Source of the DNA: Amanita rubescens
Lineage: Eukaryota > Basidiomycota > Agaricomycetes > Agaricales > Amanitaceae
Reading direction: 5' to 3'
Length of the DNA: 64,000 nt
Assembly (NCBI GenBank): GCA_015039365.1
Contig: WION01000229.1
Location: 21,147-85,146 of the forward strand
Shown one piece after another: positions 22,001 to 34,249 of this stretch (position 1 is the stretch's first letter; each line of letters begins with the position of its first letter). The notes beneath the pieces were generated by a model that worked only from the letters and a program-made list of their open reading frames with translations, was not told the origin of the DNA and did no database searches. A program made the position numbers and the translations under genes.

Positions 22001-23233
22001 TCAATGAAGCTTTCGGATTCCCTCGTCCGAGTCTGATTCATCTGAATCAGGAACCCAATCGACCCGGCCATCGGCGTATGCCTTTCCAGTCCCCGTTTCT
22101 TCTGTTGCCACATAACGCTCGAGACGGCCTTGCATCATCTTGTTGCTCCACAAAATCCTATTCATGAAGATAGCCTTGAAATTATTGAGAGTCGAACATC
22201 TTCCTGAGGGTATGCAAGCCTGGGCTTCGAAGTAACGAGCTGAACCGGGTGGAAACTGTTTCCGAATAGCGCGAACAAAGTGTGGTCGAAGGATAGCATT
22301 TTCCTCGTAGAGGTTTTTGGAAGTGTCAACGTCTTGTATGAAGACTGGGTATTCGTAGAGAAAATAAAGAGGCGCACTGTGTGCATGATCCCAATCTATG
22401 ACGCCGACAAGGCGTGGAGGGGAAGTGCCACCGCTGACTGTGGGATCAGTGAAAAGGAGATTTTGACCATCGAAATCTGCGTGCCGGAGTCGGAAGGGTG
22501 GACGGATATGTGGCTCGTTCTTGTGCGAGGCGAAATAATTCGCCAAGATGTCCCGTACTTTATATAATAGCATGCGATTCTCCCCGGATATGCTGCTACT
22601 GGACGAAAAACGGTCAATGAAAAGGTTGAGATAATCAAACATAGATCCGAAAGGCCCGTCGGACATGTCTTCGATCACCTCTTGCCCATTGATGTTCTCC
22701 ATCATGTGGTGTAGCAGTGGTCCAACGGAGCCGTCTTCAGCGATAGAACCCGTAGCTTCGAATTCTATGTTTGCAAGCTGACCGAGCACCCAGGCGATCT
22801 GGGTCAAAACGTCTTTCTTGTGCTCTAACGTGAGATCATCCCAGATTTGGTAAAGGTTTACGCCTTCGACGTAATCCATGACAAGGTATTGCATACCGAC
22901 CTCGTTGGACGGCGAATCCTCGAAAAAGTGGACGACGGGAACGGGTATTGAAGTACATAAGCGGACGAGTGTCATCGTGGCAACTTCACTGCGCAATGCA
23001 GACGGATGGCGGAGCGACCGACAGAGGCGTGCTATCAGTTTCCGGCCATCTTCTGTGTCGAGCATGTAGATTTCGTGATACGTGCCGCGAGTAACTTTTT
23101 GACAAGATGCGATTGTCCGGCCAATACGTGTATGGACGAGATCGCTGAGTCCTGTCAGATTAGGTTTCAGCTCGGGATACTCATCACTCTCGTATTCATC
23201 ATCGTCGAGGCTTGGGAGGATGGAGAGAGACAT
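22001..23233 (-). CDS. Aminoglycoside phosphotransferase-fold protein (APH/choline-kinase-like)
   Basis: A 410-residue single-exon protein of the large fungal APH family. Features in order: an acidic N-terminus, an ATP-lobe with KVTRGTYHEIYML and KLIARLC (the VAIK-like Lys), a hinge YLVMDYVEGVNLYQIW, the Brenner motif LRHADFDGQNLLF (catalytic Asp and Asn, near residue 255) and GVIDWDHAH (metal-binding Asp) about 25 residues later, then an all-helical C-terminus and an acidic tail (DSDESDSDEG). In fungi such proteins are mostly uncharacterised, and antibiotic inactivation should not be assumed. Lack of introns contrasts with all its neighbours. The 3' end directly abuts the repeat region. Confidence 0.85.
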   Translation of the reverse strand: MSLSILPSLDDDEYESDEYPELKPNLTGLSDLVHTRIGRTIASCQKVTRGTYHEIYMLDTEDGRKLIARLCRSLRHPSALRSEVATMTLVRLCTSIPVPVVHFFEDSPSNEVGMQYLVMDYVEGVNLYQIWDDLTLEHKKDVLTQIAWVLGQLANIEFEATGSIAEDGSVGPLLHHMMENINGQEVIEDMSDGPFGSMFDYLNLFIDRFSSSSSISGENRMLLYKVRDILANYFASHKNEPHIRPPFRLRHADFDGQNLLFTDPTVSGGTSPPRLVGVIDWDHAHSAPLYFLYEYPVFIQDVDTSKNLYEENAILRPHFVRAIRKQFPPGSARYFEAQACIPSGRCSTLNNFKAIFMNRILWSNKMMQGRLERYVATEETGTGKAYADGRVDWVPDSDESDSDEGIRKLH

Positions 23234-23640
23234 GGTCTTGGAAAGCAGGCGACTCGGATGATGATATTGAGCTGGAAGCTGGACCCCCCAATGAGTTGGT
23301 TAAAGGGAACACATCAGCAATCCTGGAGGAGTTCAAGAAGTCCATTGAAAAGTTCTCACGTCATGACTTTCGTTTTCAAACTCCAGAAGGCCAACGACGC
23401 AACTGCCGTATTTGCAAATTTTGATGCACGGCCAAGCTGGGGAGATCTCGCCTCGAAAATCACCGGGCTGTTTAGCATTTTACCGAACAACGTCGCCGTT
23501 ATTTTCATCCACAAAGCCATGGGCGAATTTACTCTCAAAAACGAGTCTTTCTACGAGATTTTTTGAACAACATGATCATATTATTGGTACCTCAGAGGCT
23601 TTTGACAACGTTACAATGTTCATTATACTGTGAATCCATA
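23234..23640. other. Divergent spacer with short repeat match
   Basis: This holds the upstream region of the APH-like gene and the 3' flank of the P-loop gene. A plus-strand open frame of about 70 codons has no recognisable features. It contains the 21-bp match to about 20499. Confidence 0.4.
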
Positions 23641-26600
23641 CTAGTTATGATGACTCTGTTCGCCAGAGTCTACATCCATCATGCTTTCTCCCACAACATA
23701 CGTGGACATCCAGGCAGTATGACCACATTTACGGCCCAGCCGCTCAAGGGGCCGCATCCGCTGAATCATTTCATCTTGAACCGTGGGCGATGGCATCGTG
23801 ATAGCGAGCAAGGTTGCAAATTCTGTCTCAACTTTTGCCTTGTCTAGTATACCATAGACGCTAGCTGAGGCGCCACGGATGGCGATGGTATATCGGTTGT
23901 AGGCGTCCTTTGCTGCCCTCTCTTCTTCCACCTGATTCTCCTTCTCGACCAACTCCGGATCTTTTTTGCGCTTCTTTTCTGGGTGTGCCGCCCGATACTT
24001 ATCAAGGGCCTCTACCGCGGTCGTCAACTTTTGTGTGAATTTCGGAAACTCGTCCTCCATAGTGGATGTTGGTGTTGTGACTTTTATTTTCGATTTTGTT
24101 CTTCCGTGATTAGAGTCATTGCCAAGTTCGAAAAGCATTGCAAGATAGGGAAGGGGTCCAGAAAGGCTACGTGGTAGCCCGATCGGCCGTATAGCCTGTT
24201 CTGCGGTCGTGTCAGCTTGACTTTTAAACTTGACCTGGCCGAAAACTGCGGACAACTTCGCGGGATTGAAAATCGCCTCTGCGTCGATATCACCGTAATA
24301 GACAATCATCATAAAGTCAACTGATTCTTGGTTAAAGCAGCACTGGAGTATTGCGCCACGAGCCCATAGGTTTGCAAGTAAATCCCTAAGTGGGAAGGAA
24401 TCGGCAGAAGTATATAAGATTTCACCGAAAAATGTACTTACTGATCTGCCTTTTCGGGTAAAGGGTCTTTTGTCACAATCCAATGTGTAAAGTTCACATG
24501 CGCAGCCCCGAAGGCCTTGTCATACTCCGTTCGATGTTCACCTGCCCATGTTGTATTGCCGAAGAGGGTGTCGATGACTGTCAAAAGGGGGACAAGGCTG
24601 AGAAGGTTCCGGCCGCGCCCGGGTACCATCGGCGCTGCAAAGTCGCGAGCCAATAGGAGCAGTATCCGTGCACCTAATTCACCTATGAGACCTTTTTCGA
24701 CCAATCCAGTGCTACATAGCCGCTTGCTAAAGGTGTCCAGAACCCGCCCCAAAAGCTTGTCATCTTTTGGATCATGCAAAATATCAACAGCGCCCAGGAC
24801 GAGGATCGGCTCCGACGGCGAATATGTGTAGAGTGTTCGACGATCATCTGAGATGCCAGTGACGAGTCTCATGTGGTTGGCAACACTGCGATCTGCGAGT
24901 GCAATAGCTTCTGAATTAACAACGACGGGTTCAAGGCATAGTCTCTGCGAGAGCACGGTAAAAACATGGTCTAAGCTCTTATCATTGAATTTCTCGCCAT
25001 TTATAAGCTTCAGGGAGGCCGTGTAGATCATATCATCCTCGCCCTCTTCAGGTAAAAGCGCCCTCCACCTAATGTAATAAGCAACATCTTCCGCAGAGAA
25101 TGAGAGCCGCATACAGGGGGCGTCCGTAACTGGCAAGATGCGTATGTGACTGCAATTCGCCGATTGTAGCGACTTCTGATACGCCTTTGTTGTCGAAGTG
25201 TAATGCGATATATGGCAGTAGCAATTTTCGCATTTCCTTGGCAAGCCGCAGAGAACGCACTATTATTCGTCAATGAAAGACAAGTGCAAGGGGAAAAATT
25301 GAAGACCCACAATCTTGCGACGGCGGAGTAAAATAAGATTTGGTCCCCACGAAGACATACCACATCCTCGTCATCTTGGGTTGATGACTCAAGAGACGCA
25401 GCAGGATCCAGAACCGCATTTCCAGTTCATGAGTTTCGTCAAAGTAGGTCACGCATAAAGGCTGCTCGCCACGATAAAGATTGGTAAGGAATTCCATTAG
25501 GGCCTCGACAGCCACTCGGGCCCCTTGGTAAAACTTCAGGCTTGTTGCCACAATGTCGTGGCCCAGGTCATTCTTATCATTGGGCCTCTGAGGGCCGCTG
25601 CCGGGACATTCCGCCTCTAATTTAATCTGCCAATGTGAACTCTGAAACATAAGTAATCGATGACTTACGATATTCGCTTTGTTCAATACTTCAGAAAAGA
25701 ACTGGCGCCGTGATTTACGTCCACTTTTCTCTTCCATAATGCCATGCCACCATGCGCGCAGACCGTCCTTATCAAAGTGGAACTGTTCAAGTGCCTCCTT
25801 GAGCCACTTTAATATGACCTCGTGAACAGCAGTGAGGAAAGATGCGATAGCGATATGCGCAGTAAAACTCGTATCGTTCTCTGCCGTTATCCGCGCGAAA
25901 TAGGAATAAACACCTTCATCAGATGGTGGGTAGCCTGGAGAGGCTGGATGGCGGAGGCAGATGGGAAGCGTGAAGATGTGATTGCCAACCTAATAAAGAC
26001 TCCGTCAAATGTTTCCTACCGATAGAATATGGGCGTACCTCTGTGAGCATGCGCGATTTGCCCATGCCAGAACTTTGGAGTACAGAAATTATTTTGGCGT
26101 ACGCCAGTAACTTGTTAGATCGGATATCATTGTCAGTGTCGTGGAGGAACTTGACAAAATCGGTGGCAGCGTTTCCAACAAATGGTTTACTATAGGCCAC
26201 ACCAAGCTCTGTTGGTGACAATAAGTAAACTTAAAAGGTTGGCTAAGAAGTCCTACGTTGAATTAAATGAAAACTAGACAAGCGAAACATAAGTTTTGTG
26301 GCAAACAAAGAAAAATTATGAATACCGTTTCCTTTTCTCCCAGAGCGTTTGACCTTGGTGCTCAGGCTCAGACATTGGTCGCAATATTTCTGTGGCCGTA
26401 AGACATAGCTTAAAAGAACAAGGCCATGAAACTGTGCTCACTCAGACATCGTATTTTCTTGAACGTGCCTTGCTGCCAACACCAATTGAGAAGTTTCGTC
26501 AAATTTGAATTCTCGTCCCCATTATGATCCGACGAGTACTCCTTCACAATGTCTCTTGCATTCTTCGAATCTCTGAACTTCTGATCAAGCTTGTCTGGAG

Positions 26601-26730
26601 CAGATTCAACTACATGTTGTAGGATGAAAGTTATAGGTGGCATCTTGTTGCGATCTGGATCGCTCTGTGCATATACAAAAGTATCCGATGAAGTAGGATC
26701 AAGAATGTCGTCGTCAACGAAGTCAAGCAT
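23641..26730 (-). CDS. Large P-loop NTPase-like protein of unknown function
   Basis: Multi-exon gene on one strand. Exon 1 starts MLDFVDDDILDPTSSDTF and ends near FKKIRC. Further exons carry PFVGNAATDFVKFLHDTDND and the Walker A-like IISVLQSSGMGKSRMLTE (SSGMGKSR), followed by segments including YSYFARITAEND, KWLKEALEQFHFDKDGLRAW, MEEKSGRKSRRQFFSEVLNK, VVSLLTVIDTLFGN-type helices and MVPGRGRNLLSLVPLL. The last exon has a charged coiled-coil-like stretch (EKKRKKDPELVEKENQVEEE) and ends MDVDSGEQSHHN. The QSSGMGKSRM loop is reminiscent of the NTPase part of expanded agaricomycete families related to Crinkler/CR-type proteins. I hold that link weakly: no nuclease or kinase domain was recognised. 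Exact splice sites around 26220-26300 were not resolved. Confidence 0.6.
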
Positions 26731-27370
26731 GTTGGTTCGAAGTGAACATAGAACGTATTATATATAATATAAGCGGTACACTGCGACTATATAAGTTGGA
26801 ATGATGTCAGAATGACGCTAGTCACATAAGGCGTGACGTCGAGTAGTATGAATGTACTGACCTGTCATAAGTACCCACAGTTTAAGCTGGGTTCTGACTA
26901 GAACAGGACGTACTTGTTTGGTGGTAGATGGCGCGCCTATATCTGGGATTATCAATCTGGTATGCGCTCACTACAAGCATCGGCAATTACTCTGCCCCGG
27001 GCACCAACGACGGGAAAGAGTGGAACGAGTTCAAGTGCATACATACAGCAAACACAATGTGTACTCGACTAAAGATGGGCTTTGATATGTCCTGACGGGT
27101 TTTCTTGGCATTAGCACCGATTCGGAGGCAATTCGAGGGAACGCATATCACCGTCAACATAAGTGCGTGAGCAATCGCTTTTTGGATGGTACAAAGAGCT
27201 CCACCATGTCCTGGAATAGGTTGAACGGCGGGATGCTGGGACCGTTACGGAGGGATAGGGTCCTTAGGAAGGAGGAATGGTTGGCAGGCATTTCGTTAAC
27301 CGACTCTTTGGGCGGATCCCGGTACATTGATTGTGGCTTTTAACAAGGACACCTATATTTTCACTCTTAT
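26731..27370. other. Intergenic, no gene seen
   Basis: Upstream of the P-loop gene. No open frame of note and no recognised relic. Confidence 0.4.
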
Positions 27371-27765
27371 CTCTTCGAACTCGATTTATTGATGTCTTGC
27401 GCCTGCAAAGTTGTATATAGTTTCTTATGAAACGTGTGGTCTGTTTGTATTTCTGGCGGTACGCTCAACCTCGTCCTCTACTCGCTTCAGGATGTTGATA
27501 GTTGGCGCCCGATTTACCGTACCCAGATGATCGTAGTGTGTTTTGACCACTATGCACGAGGCATCAATGGCTTTCACGGGGAATAAGAAAGCTAGACAGA
27601 CCTTATCATGCGATTGCTTGCTACGTCAGGTATTCTTGGATGACATCGCGGATCTAGGGCTCGTTAGCGCCCGGGACAAGCGGAATAGAAAGCCATCGGA
27701 CGTACTTTTGGCCCGATGAACAATCCGATTGACATTCCACATTCATTGTTTGTACAAACAGCCAG
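27371..27765 (-). pseudogene. Decayed fragment of a dynein heavy chain copy
   Basis: On the minus strand this matches, in order, the part of the dynein gene at about 1990-2500. Shared blocks include TTATTGATGTCTTGC, GATTTRCCGNRCCCAGATGAT, GGTATTCTTGGAT, CGTACTTTTGGCC and GAACAATSC. Intermediate stretches are deleted and the frame is lost. It is a relic of a duplicated dynein, not a gene. Confidence 0.75.
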
Positions 27766-27809
27766 TCAAAGGGTGGGTGTGGTGTAAGGTCGCAAAGAAC
27801 TAGAATTGC

Positions 27810-28310
27810 ACATCAATCAGTAATCTGGCTTTGTGTGATGAGATGGAAACAGCCCCTCGTATGTCGGTCCAGGCCTCCAACATGTAATTGCTTATGCAGG
27901 TTATCTGGAGGAGACAGATCTCTGTAGACCATGCCAGATGCCTCTGGCATCGGAGGCGAGGTTTGCACCCCTGGTCATGGGCCATCCAGACATGTTGGCG
28001 AGTAGAACGACCCAAAGTCTTTTCATAGTCGTGGGGAGAACGTTGCAGACATGTCCGCCCGGGAGGATGCCCTCGAGGGTCGGGTGTCATTTGATACGCT
28101 ACTTCCACGCTAGCATCACTAGGATGCAACTCGGAGGCGCATCGTTTAGTGCGTGACGACAAGCACCTCAGAGGCCGAGAAACAAGTGCAAGCGCGCGGA
28201 CGGGAAACAATAGTATCCCACTGCCGCAGGCTGCGGTGCTATGCACCGAATGACACCGATAGGGCTGTCGTAATCGTTGTACTTACCATCGGTGTAGTTG
28301 ATAAGAGATC
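27810..28310. repeat. Diverged repeat, copy 2
   Basis: Counterpart of 21030-21480, matching over the same ordered blocks and ending at ACACCGATAGGGCTGTCGTAATCG. It lies directly behind the dynein relic. An open frame on the minus strand (27800-28246) has no recognisable features. Confidence 0.65.
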
Positions 28311-28386
28311 CGTATGAACTTACTTGTTATAGAGTACGCCATATATGGCAACTTCCGGCCTATGAGGTATTCATTATTCAACGCTC

Positions 28387-31300
28387 ATGTCAAACCTGAG
28401 GCGGTCTCTCTCTGCCGTCCATTTCGGTGAGCTGAGCACCTTACAGGATACAAGACAACCATCACGCGATTCCTCACTGACCGACTCTTCCGCCGAACCA
28501 CTACAACCTCCACCTGAATACCGGCATTACAGTCCTCATATCCTCCACTCACACTTTTCCAACCATGAACGTAGTTTCTACCACCACCTGCGAGAGCGTG
28601 GCTCAGAATACGCTGTTGACGCGGATGAAAGCGAAGGAGAAGAGCGAGAAGATGTCGGAGAAATGGGTCAGACCCGCGTTTCGGACTCTGCTACAAAACA
28701 CGGTTCAGACGCAGAGGAGCAACGGCCTTCGATGCTTATACGCGGAAGAAGACAGCCTTCAATCACTTCTTCTGACCCCGATGTGGATATTGCTCCTGGC
28801 AGCTCGGCATCAAGTGCAGCCAAAATTTCACCGGGCTTTGGGAGCAACTTGAAACGAAGCTTGCAAATTGATATGAAAGACCTGGTTGGAGACTCTGTGG
28901 CGAATGTTCGTGCCGTTAGTTCTCTCTTCCGCGATGTGCTAATAACAGAACTACTTTTTAGATGAGTATCAGTCCAGGGTCTCGAGATGTCGTTTTGGCA
29001 GCGTGCGTACCATTTCGTCTAGCTATTCGAAACGCGTTCTGATTAGAGCCCGTATACGCAGCCGCCGAGGGATGTATATCATTGACCTCGAAACACCGCT
29101 TGAAGTACCTCGCTTCCTTCCTCAAGGTGGGACGTGGGACGTTGCAGACGTGCAATGGAACCCGCATCCTACTCGCGCAGAGTACATCGTATCCACCTCT
29201 GCTGAAAAATTGTATGTTCCGTAACTCTACTCTTCTGCGGGCGGTTTATACGAACAAGCTTAGGTTGATTTGGAACTTGGTACTCCGCGGTAAAACCAAC
29301 ATAGAGCACGTTTTACAGGCTCACTATCGTGCCATTACTGATATCAATTGGCATACAACGGAATGTGATACGGTCGTCAGTACTGGTATCGACTCTTGGG
29401 TATGGGCTTGGGATTTACGTGATCCTAGGAAGCCTATCTTTGGTGCGTTTTATTTCAAAGGATTAGTGTACTCGCTGACGCGCGTATTCCCAGGTTTGTC
29501 TGCGTTTAAATGTAAGCAAACCATTTCGTCAATTCAACAATCTAACATGCCATAGCCGGAGGGACGCAAGTCAAGTGGAACAGACAAGATGGAAACATCT
29601 TAGCATCCTCGCATGCTAATGAGGTTTACATCTGGGACCGTCGAGTACGTTTGAACCCGTTTCGTTTTATGCGATCGTTTCTCATCATGCGTTCCCAGAA
29701 AGGATCTCTCCCACTAACTCGCATCCACGCTCACAACTCCAAAATTTATGGTATCGACTGGTCACACAACCTCCGGAACGAGATTGTCACATGTTCTCTT
29801 GATAAATCCATAAAAGTATGGGACGTCTCGGAATCTCGCATATCCAACATGTACGGCAGCCGGCCGACTAACGTGTCATTCCTCGACAAAATCAAGGAGA
29901 ATGAGTTTAGCATCCGCGGCCCGTTGGCGCAATGCGACCCTATAAGGATCATCAACACTCATTATCCCGTTTGGCGGGCAAGATACTTGCCATTTGGGAG
30001 AGGCATTTTGAGTCTGGCGCAGAGAGGAGAGACGGCGTTGGAGATGTACGCTTTGAATGGTCCCGTGGAAAACAATACGGCAGTTGAAGTCTTTGAAGGC
30101 CATACAGATGTCGTGAAGGAGTTCGTGTGGAGAAAAGGGGATTACGGTACGAATCTTTTATTCTTCATGTTATTGTTCACTGAATGCCCGATTCAGATGA
30201 ATTCCAGCTAATTACGTGGTCAAAAGACCGAACGTTGAAGTTCTGGCCTATAGACATGGAAGTGTTGCAGGTGCGTTGACGCTCTTTATTCTTCTTTTTG
30301 CAATGCTTATTTAGTGGAATCAGAAAGTCGGGTATGAGTCGGACCCGTCTAGGAGCAAGCATCGAGGCAGCATGCGGCCCCACACTATTTCGTACAGAAA
30401 TCCACCTGACGGCGTGGACCATGTAACGGCATTGTCAGGACCCTCGAGAAACCGTCCAACCTTCCTTCAAATGCGTCCTGTCATCTTGCCCGACATACAG
30501 TATGTGCTTTCTATTTCCTTCGTTTCATTGTATCTTACTCAAGTGAAATTAGCGCGGCAGGCACTTTGCGTGAGTAGTTGCAGCCTCATGTTCAGTTTTG
30601 TAATATAATCAATTTCATTAATAGGAGCGACGACGAAGCCGATAAATGTGCTCGCCAACACCTCGGCAAGGCCAAGAGGGGAGACTATGAGCCGAGGGAT
30701 TGGGATTGGACCTGGGAAGAGTGCAGCAACGATCAACGCCTTCATGTGGTTGTCAAACGTCAAAGTCGGGGAACCGAAGGAGAATAGCTCCGGCCCTGCG
30801 AGTAAAGAGAGAGATGGAAGGTCCCGATCAAGACTGAGCTTGAAGATGAAGCAGTTGGAGCCTGCTGCTGCTACGGTCGCCGATCGTATGGGTTCGACGG
30901 AATTGGGCAAGAGAAGGAGAAGCGAAAGTAGATCCAGGGCTGTAGATGGCCAGGATTCGACTGGTCAGTCACTGCAGGACGAGTTGAGTTTCTTTTCCTG
31001 CCGTATTGGAGGGAACGCTGATTGTTTAAAAGGATTACGACCGTATTGACCAAGCTCCAGGCGCACAAGATCAAACTCGAAAAGGTGATTTGATCGTTTT
31101 TGTCTAGTGACGATGTGCTCATAAACTCTCACAGCATGACTTGACGAAGAAGCTCAATTGCACTTTAGGTTTACACGGTCCATGGGGCGAAGTCCACAAG
31201 TTACAGGTGTTTATCCGGGTTACATTCACTTTTCCCCGCGATTATCCTCATGCCAAGTATCCACACGGGATCCCGACTGTTGATTTGGAGCGGAACCCTC

Positions 31301-34052
31301 TTATCCCCATTTCTCTCCGTGCATTCATGCTTCGTCGCCTACGGACCATCCGAGAACGGCGCCGCCCATGTCTTGAAGCATGTCTCCGGTTCCTTCTCTT
31401 TGGCGACGAAGAGGAAGAACAGCCCGGGCCTGTCCTACACATGGACTCCGAAAGCTCTTCAGAGGAAGAATCCACGTCTGTAGGTCGGGAGAGAAGGAAG
31501 AAGAAGAAAGAAGTGCCTGCCATCAGCATGTTGAGGAACCATAAGAATTTGGCGGAACCTAGGACTTCTCAAGGGACGTTTGGGCCTAATGGGGAGCTGG
31601 TGTGCTTTTTCCGTGCATCGCCGAGGATTGTGAGGAACGTACTGAGGGGGCTGACGAATGGGACTGCCAGTGGTTCCGACGTTACGCCTATGTCGCCTCC
31701 CAAGCAACTTGAAGAATTGCCAGGTACCCCTCACGTTGGAGCTTTCCCAGACCAAGATGGTGGAATGCCCGGGCTGCTGAGATCGCCTTCGCTCGTTCAA
31801 GATGCCATGTGGAAGCTAGGAGTCGCGGCAAAGGATAGGGATAGAGGGTTGAAACCTCTAGCCGACGCTCGGCGCGACGAACCGGGAAACGGTATTGTCA
31901 GGGTCATGGCGAACGTTTTAGCGTATTCGCGGCAGGCGAAGGCCAGGAGGGATTCTGATGGAAGTCATCACCCGATGTCCGGGGCCGCCTCTGTCAATGG
32001 TGGGGACGGCGGGAAGAACTATGCATTTGTTGCTACGAGGAGTACGGTGTTCCTTGTGAGCACGAACGAGACGGCGGGTCCTGACAAGAAGGTGGCTGTC
32101 GGGTATTTATATGCTTGTCCTGAAGAGGGTTTGGTGGAGGTCTGTGCGCGGAATGCGAAGAACGCGAGGGCGTGTGGGAGGTATGACCACGAAAGGGTCT
32201 TCAAGATGCTTCAGACGTTGTTTGTTGTTGAGAAGAGAAGAGGAGCGGGGAATAATAAAGAGGACAAGCCTGGCTTTGCGTCGGATATCCTAGCGAAGCG
32301 GGTGGTCATGGATCTGTGAGTTCAATTGGATTTCTTGGTATATTTGACTCTAATCATTTTACATTACAAGGTATACGGACTTTGCAAAAAACAAGGACGT
32401 TCAGATGCTCGGCATGCTGTCTATGCTCATGCTGCAAACTCGTTATTGCACACTTGAGATTCTGGGTCCTTTTGCTATGCCCGCATCTTCTGCAAACCCC
32501 ATTATAACACAACAACGCCCTATGTCTCGCCCTGACTTTGGCGGGATTGTCAACTCGTCAGCTATGTTGACTGTTCCCAAAATCGGCCCGGTTGATTATT
32601 TCAACCTTACCAGAGCGATAAATGGTGCAGCGCCTATGCCGCCCTCGTCGCCGGAATGGCCACGTCTGGCCACTATGCCTATGTCCCCTCCGCCGCCTCT
32701 GTCCAATCCGAGCACATCTCGCGGTTCATGGTCCAGTTTGTTTGGAGCAGGCGGCGTCAAGCAGTTTGTGCAAGAGACGTTTACGAAGGATGGACCACAG
32801 ACGCCATTGATCGTGTTGGATCCTAGCACGGTTGCGGAAAATGTCAAGGGTGGAGAAGGAAAGGCTGGACGGACGTTGTCCGGGGGATCTGGAGCGAGTG
32901 GAAGGGCGTTGGAAGGTGTTGGTGTGGTTAATACGAAGCAGCAACAGCAGCAACCCCAGCAAAAGAAAGGGAAGCAGCGGAGAGAATCTGCGTATGCAGT
33001 GCTCCAGCCGCAACCGCAATCTCAGAGTGCTCAAATGGGGCCGTTGCCGTTACAGCAACTACAGGCAGGACTCGATGGTCCACCACCGCTGCCACCACCA
33101 CCGCCGTCGACGAGGTCGCGAAGTGAGATTGTGCCTGGGCCCTTGAAGGCTTCTCTCTCGTATTCGTCTACTTCGTCGGGAGGATCGTCTGGGGCTGGAT
33201 CTGGGACCGGGATCAAGAGGTCGCCCTTGGTGCCCATTGAGAATGTCGATTGGGGTATGAGAAGGCGGGGTGGTGGTAGGGAGGCGGATAAGGGGAAGAA
33301 GAGGGTTGTGTTTCAGGAGGATGAAGGAGATAGGTGAGCACTTTGCGCTGAATGGTGCACATGTTGCAATGTTAATGAGTTTCTGTTTAGACAGCCGCCC
33401 TTGTTTGGCCGGCAGCTGGTTGAGCAATTCAAGGCACATGTGCATGCGTATGCGGAGATTCTGCATCGGTGGAAGATGGACCATCAGAGGTTGGAGTTGC
33501 TTAAAGCCGTCGGCAAGAGTATGTCAATGAAGAAAGAAGCAGAAGGGCATGGAATCAGTAAGTACTTGATCAGAAGCGCGTCCCGGTGCGATTGAGTGAT
33601 GTATCTTTGCAGATATGGCCAAAGTGTGCAATGTGTGTTTGACGACAACAGACAGGAACGGATGCCCAGTATGCGGGAGCCGAATCGGGGCTTTGCTTTG
33701 TTCAGTGTGCCGATTACCTGTCAAAGGTACTCAGACTATATTGCTTTTGCGATAGCGGTGCGCTGATGCTTCCTTTCTTCCAGGACTGTCAAGGACATGC
33801 ATGCTGTGCTTCCATGTTGCGCACATGTCATGTCTAAAAAAGATGACTGTACCCATGTGTCCCACCGGGTGCGGATGTTTTTGTGATGGACAGTACGGAG
33901 AATGGGATGTGGGGAGTGCTGTTGGGCCTGGGACGTCGGTGCAGCATATTCCTCCATCGACGAGAGCATCATCAGTTATGCCACCTGATTTTGATCCGGT
34001 GCTGCATTATCGGACACAGTACACGCCTTCACCCAGTTTGTTATTGTCGTAG
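28387..34052 (+). CDS. MTC5: SEA/GATOR2 complex subunit Mtc5 (WDR59 family)
   Basis: Vacuole-membrane regulator of TORC1 signalling. Order of parts: Ser-rich N-terminus; SPGSRDVVLAARRGMYIIDL and a WD40 propeller (WDVADVQWNPHP; LQAHYRAITDINWH; VVSTGIDSWVWAWDLRDPR; HAHNSKIYGIDWSH; VTCSLDKSIKVWDV; FEGHTDVVKEFVWR; LITWSKDRTLKFW), about 28970-30250; an RWD domain (LGLHGPWGEVHKLQVFIRVT; FPRDYPHAKYP), about 31060-31400; a long linker with Pro-, Gln- and Ser-rich runs; and a C-terminal RING-type zinc finger (CNVCLTT, CPVCGSRIGALLCSVCRLPV, CMLCFHVAHMSCL, MCPTGCGCFC), about 33610-33890. WD40-RWD-RING in this order is diagnostic of WDR59/Mtc5. Several introns of 50-60 nt. No lesion found. Confidence 0.92.
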
Positions 34053-34249
34053 CACTGGTTTGCCCTTCTGACTTTACAACAACAAATAGCCAGCATTAGG
34101 GGAAGCCCCCTCCTTGTACTAGACGTTTTAGTAAAGACAGCAGGGATGTGATCTGTAGAGAAAGGCATTCAGGCGGTGTATTTGGTGATTCTGTGGTGAA
34201 TTAGTCCATCAATCGGGCCGTGCGCGTTTGCGTGTTTATTCGGTTGTCC
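34053..34249. other. 3' flank of MTC5
   Basis: Short non-coding flank before the first duplicated fragment. Confidence 0.4.

Noticed and set aside
27800..28246. 148-codon minus-strand open frame as a gene
   Set aside because: It lies in the diverged repeat, has no start context or domain, and is not open in the other copy at 21 kb.
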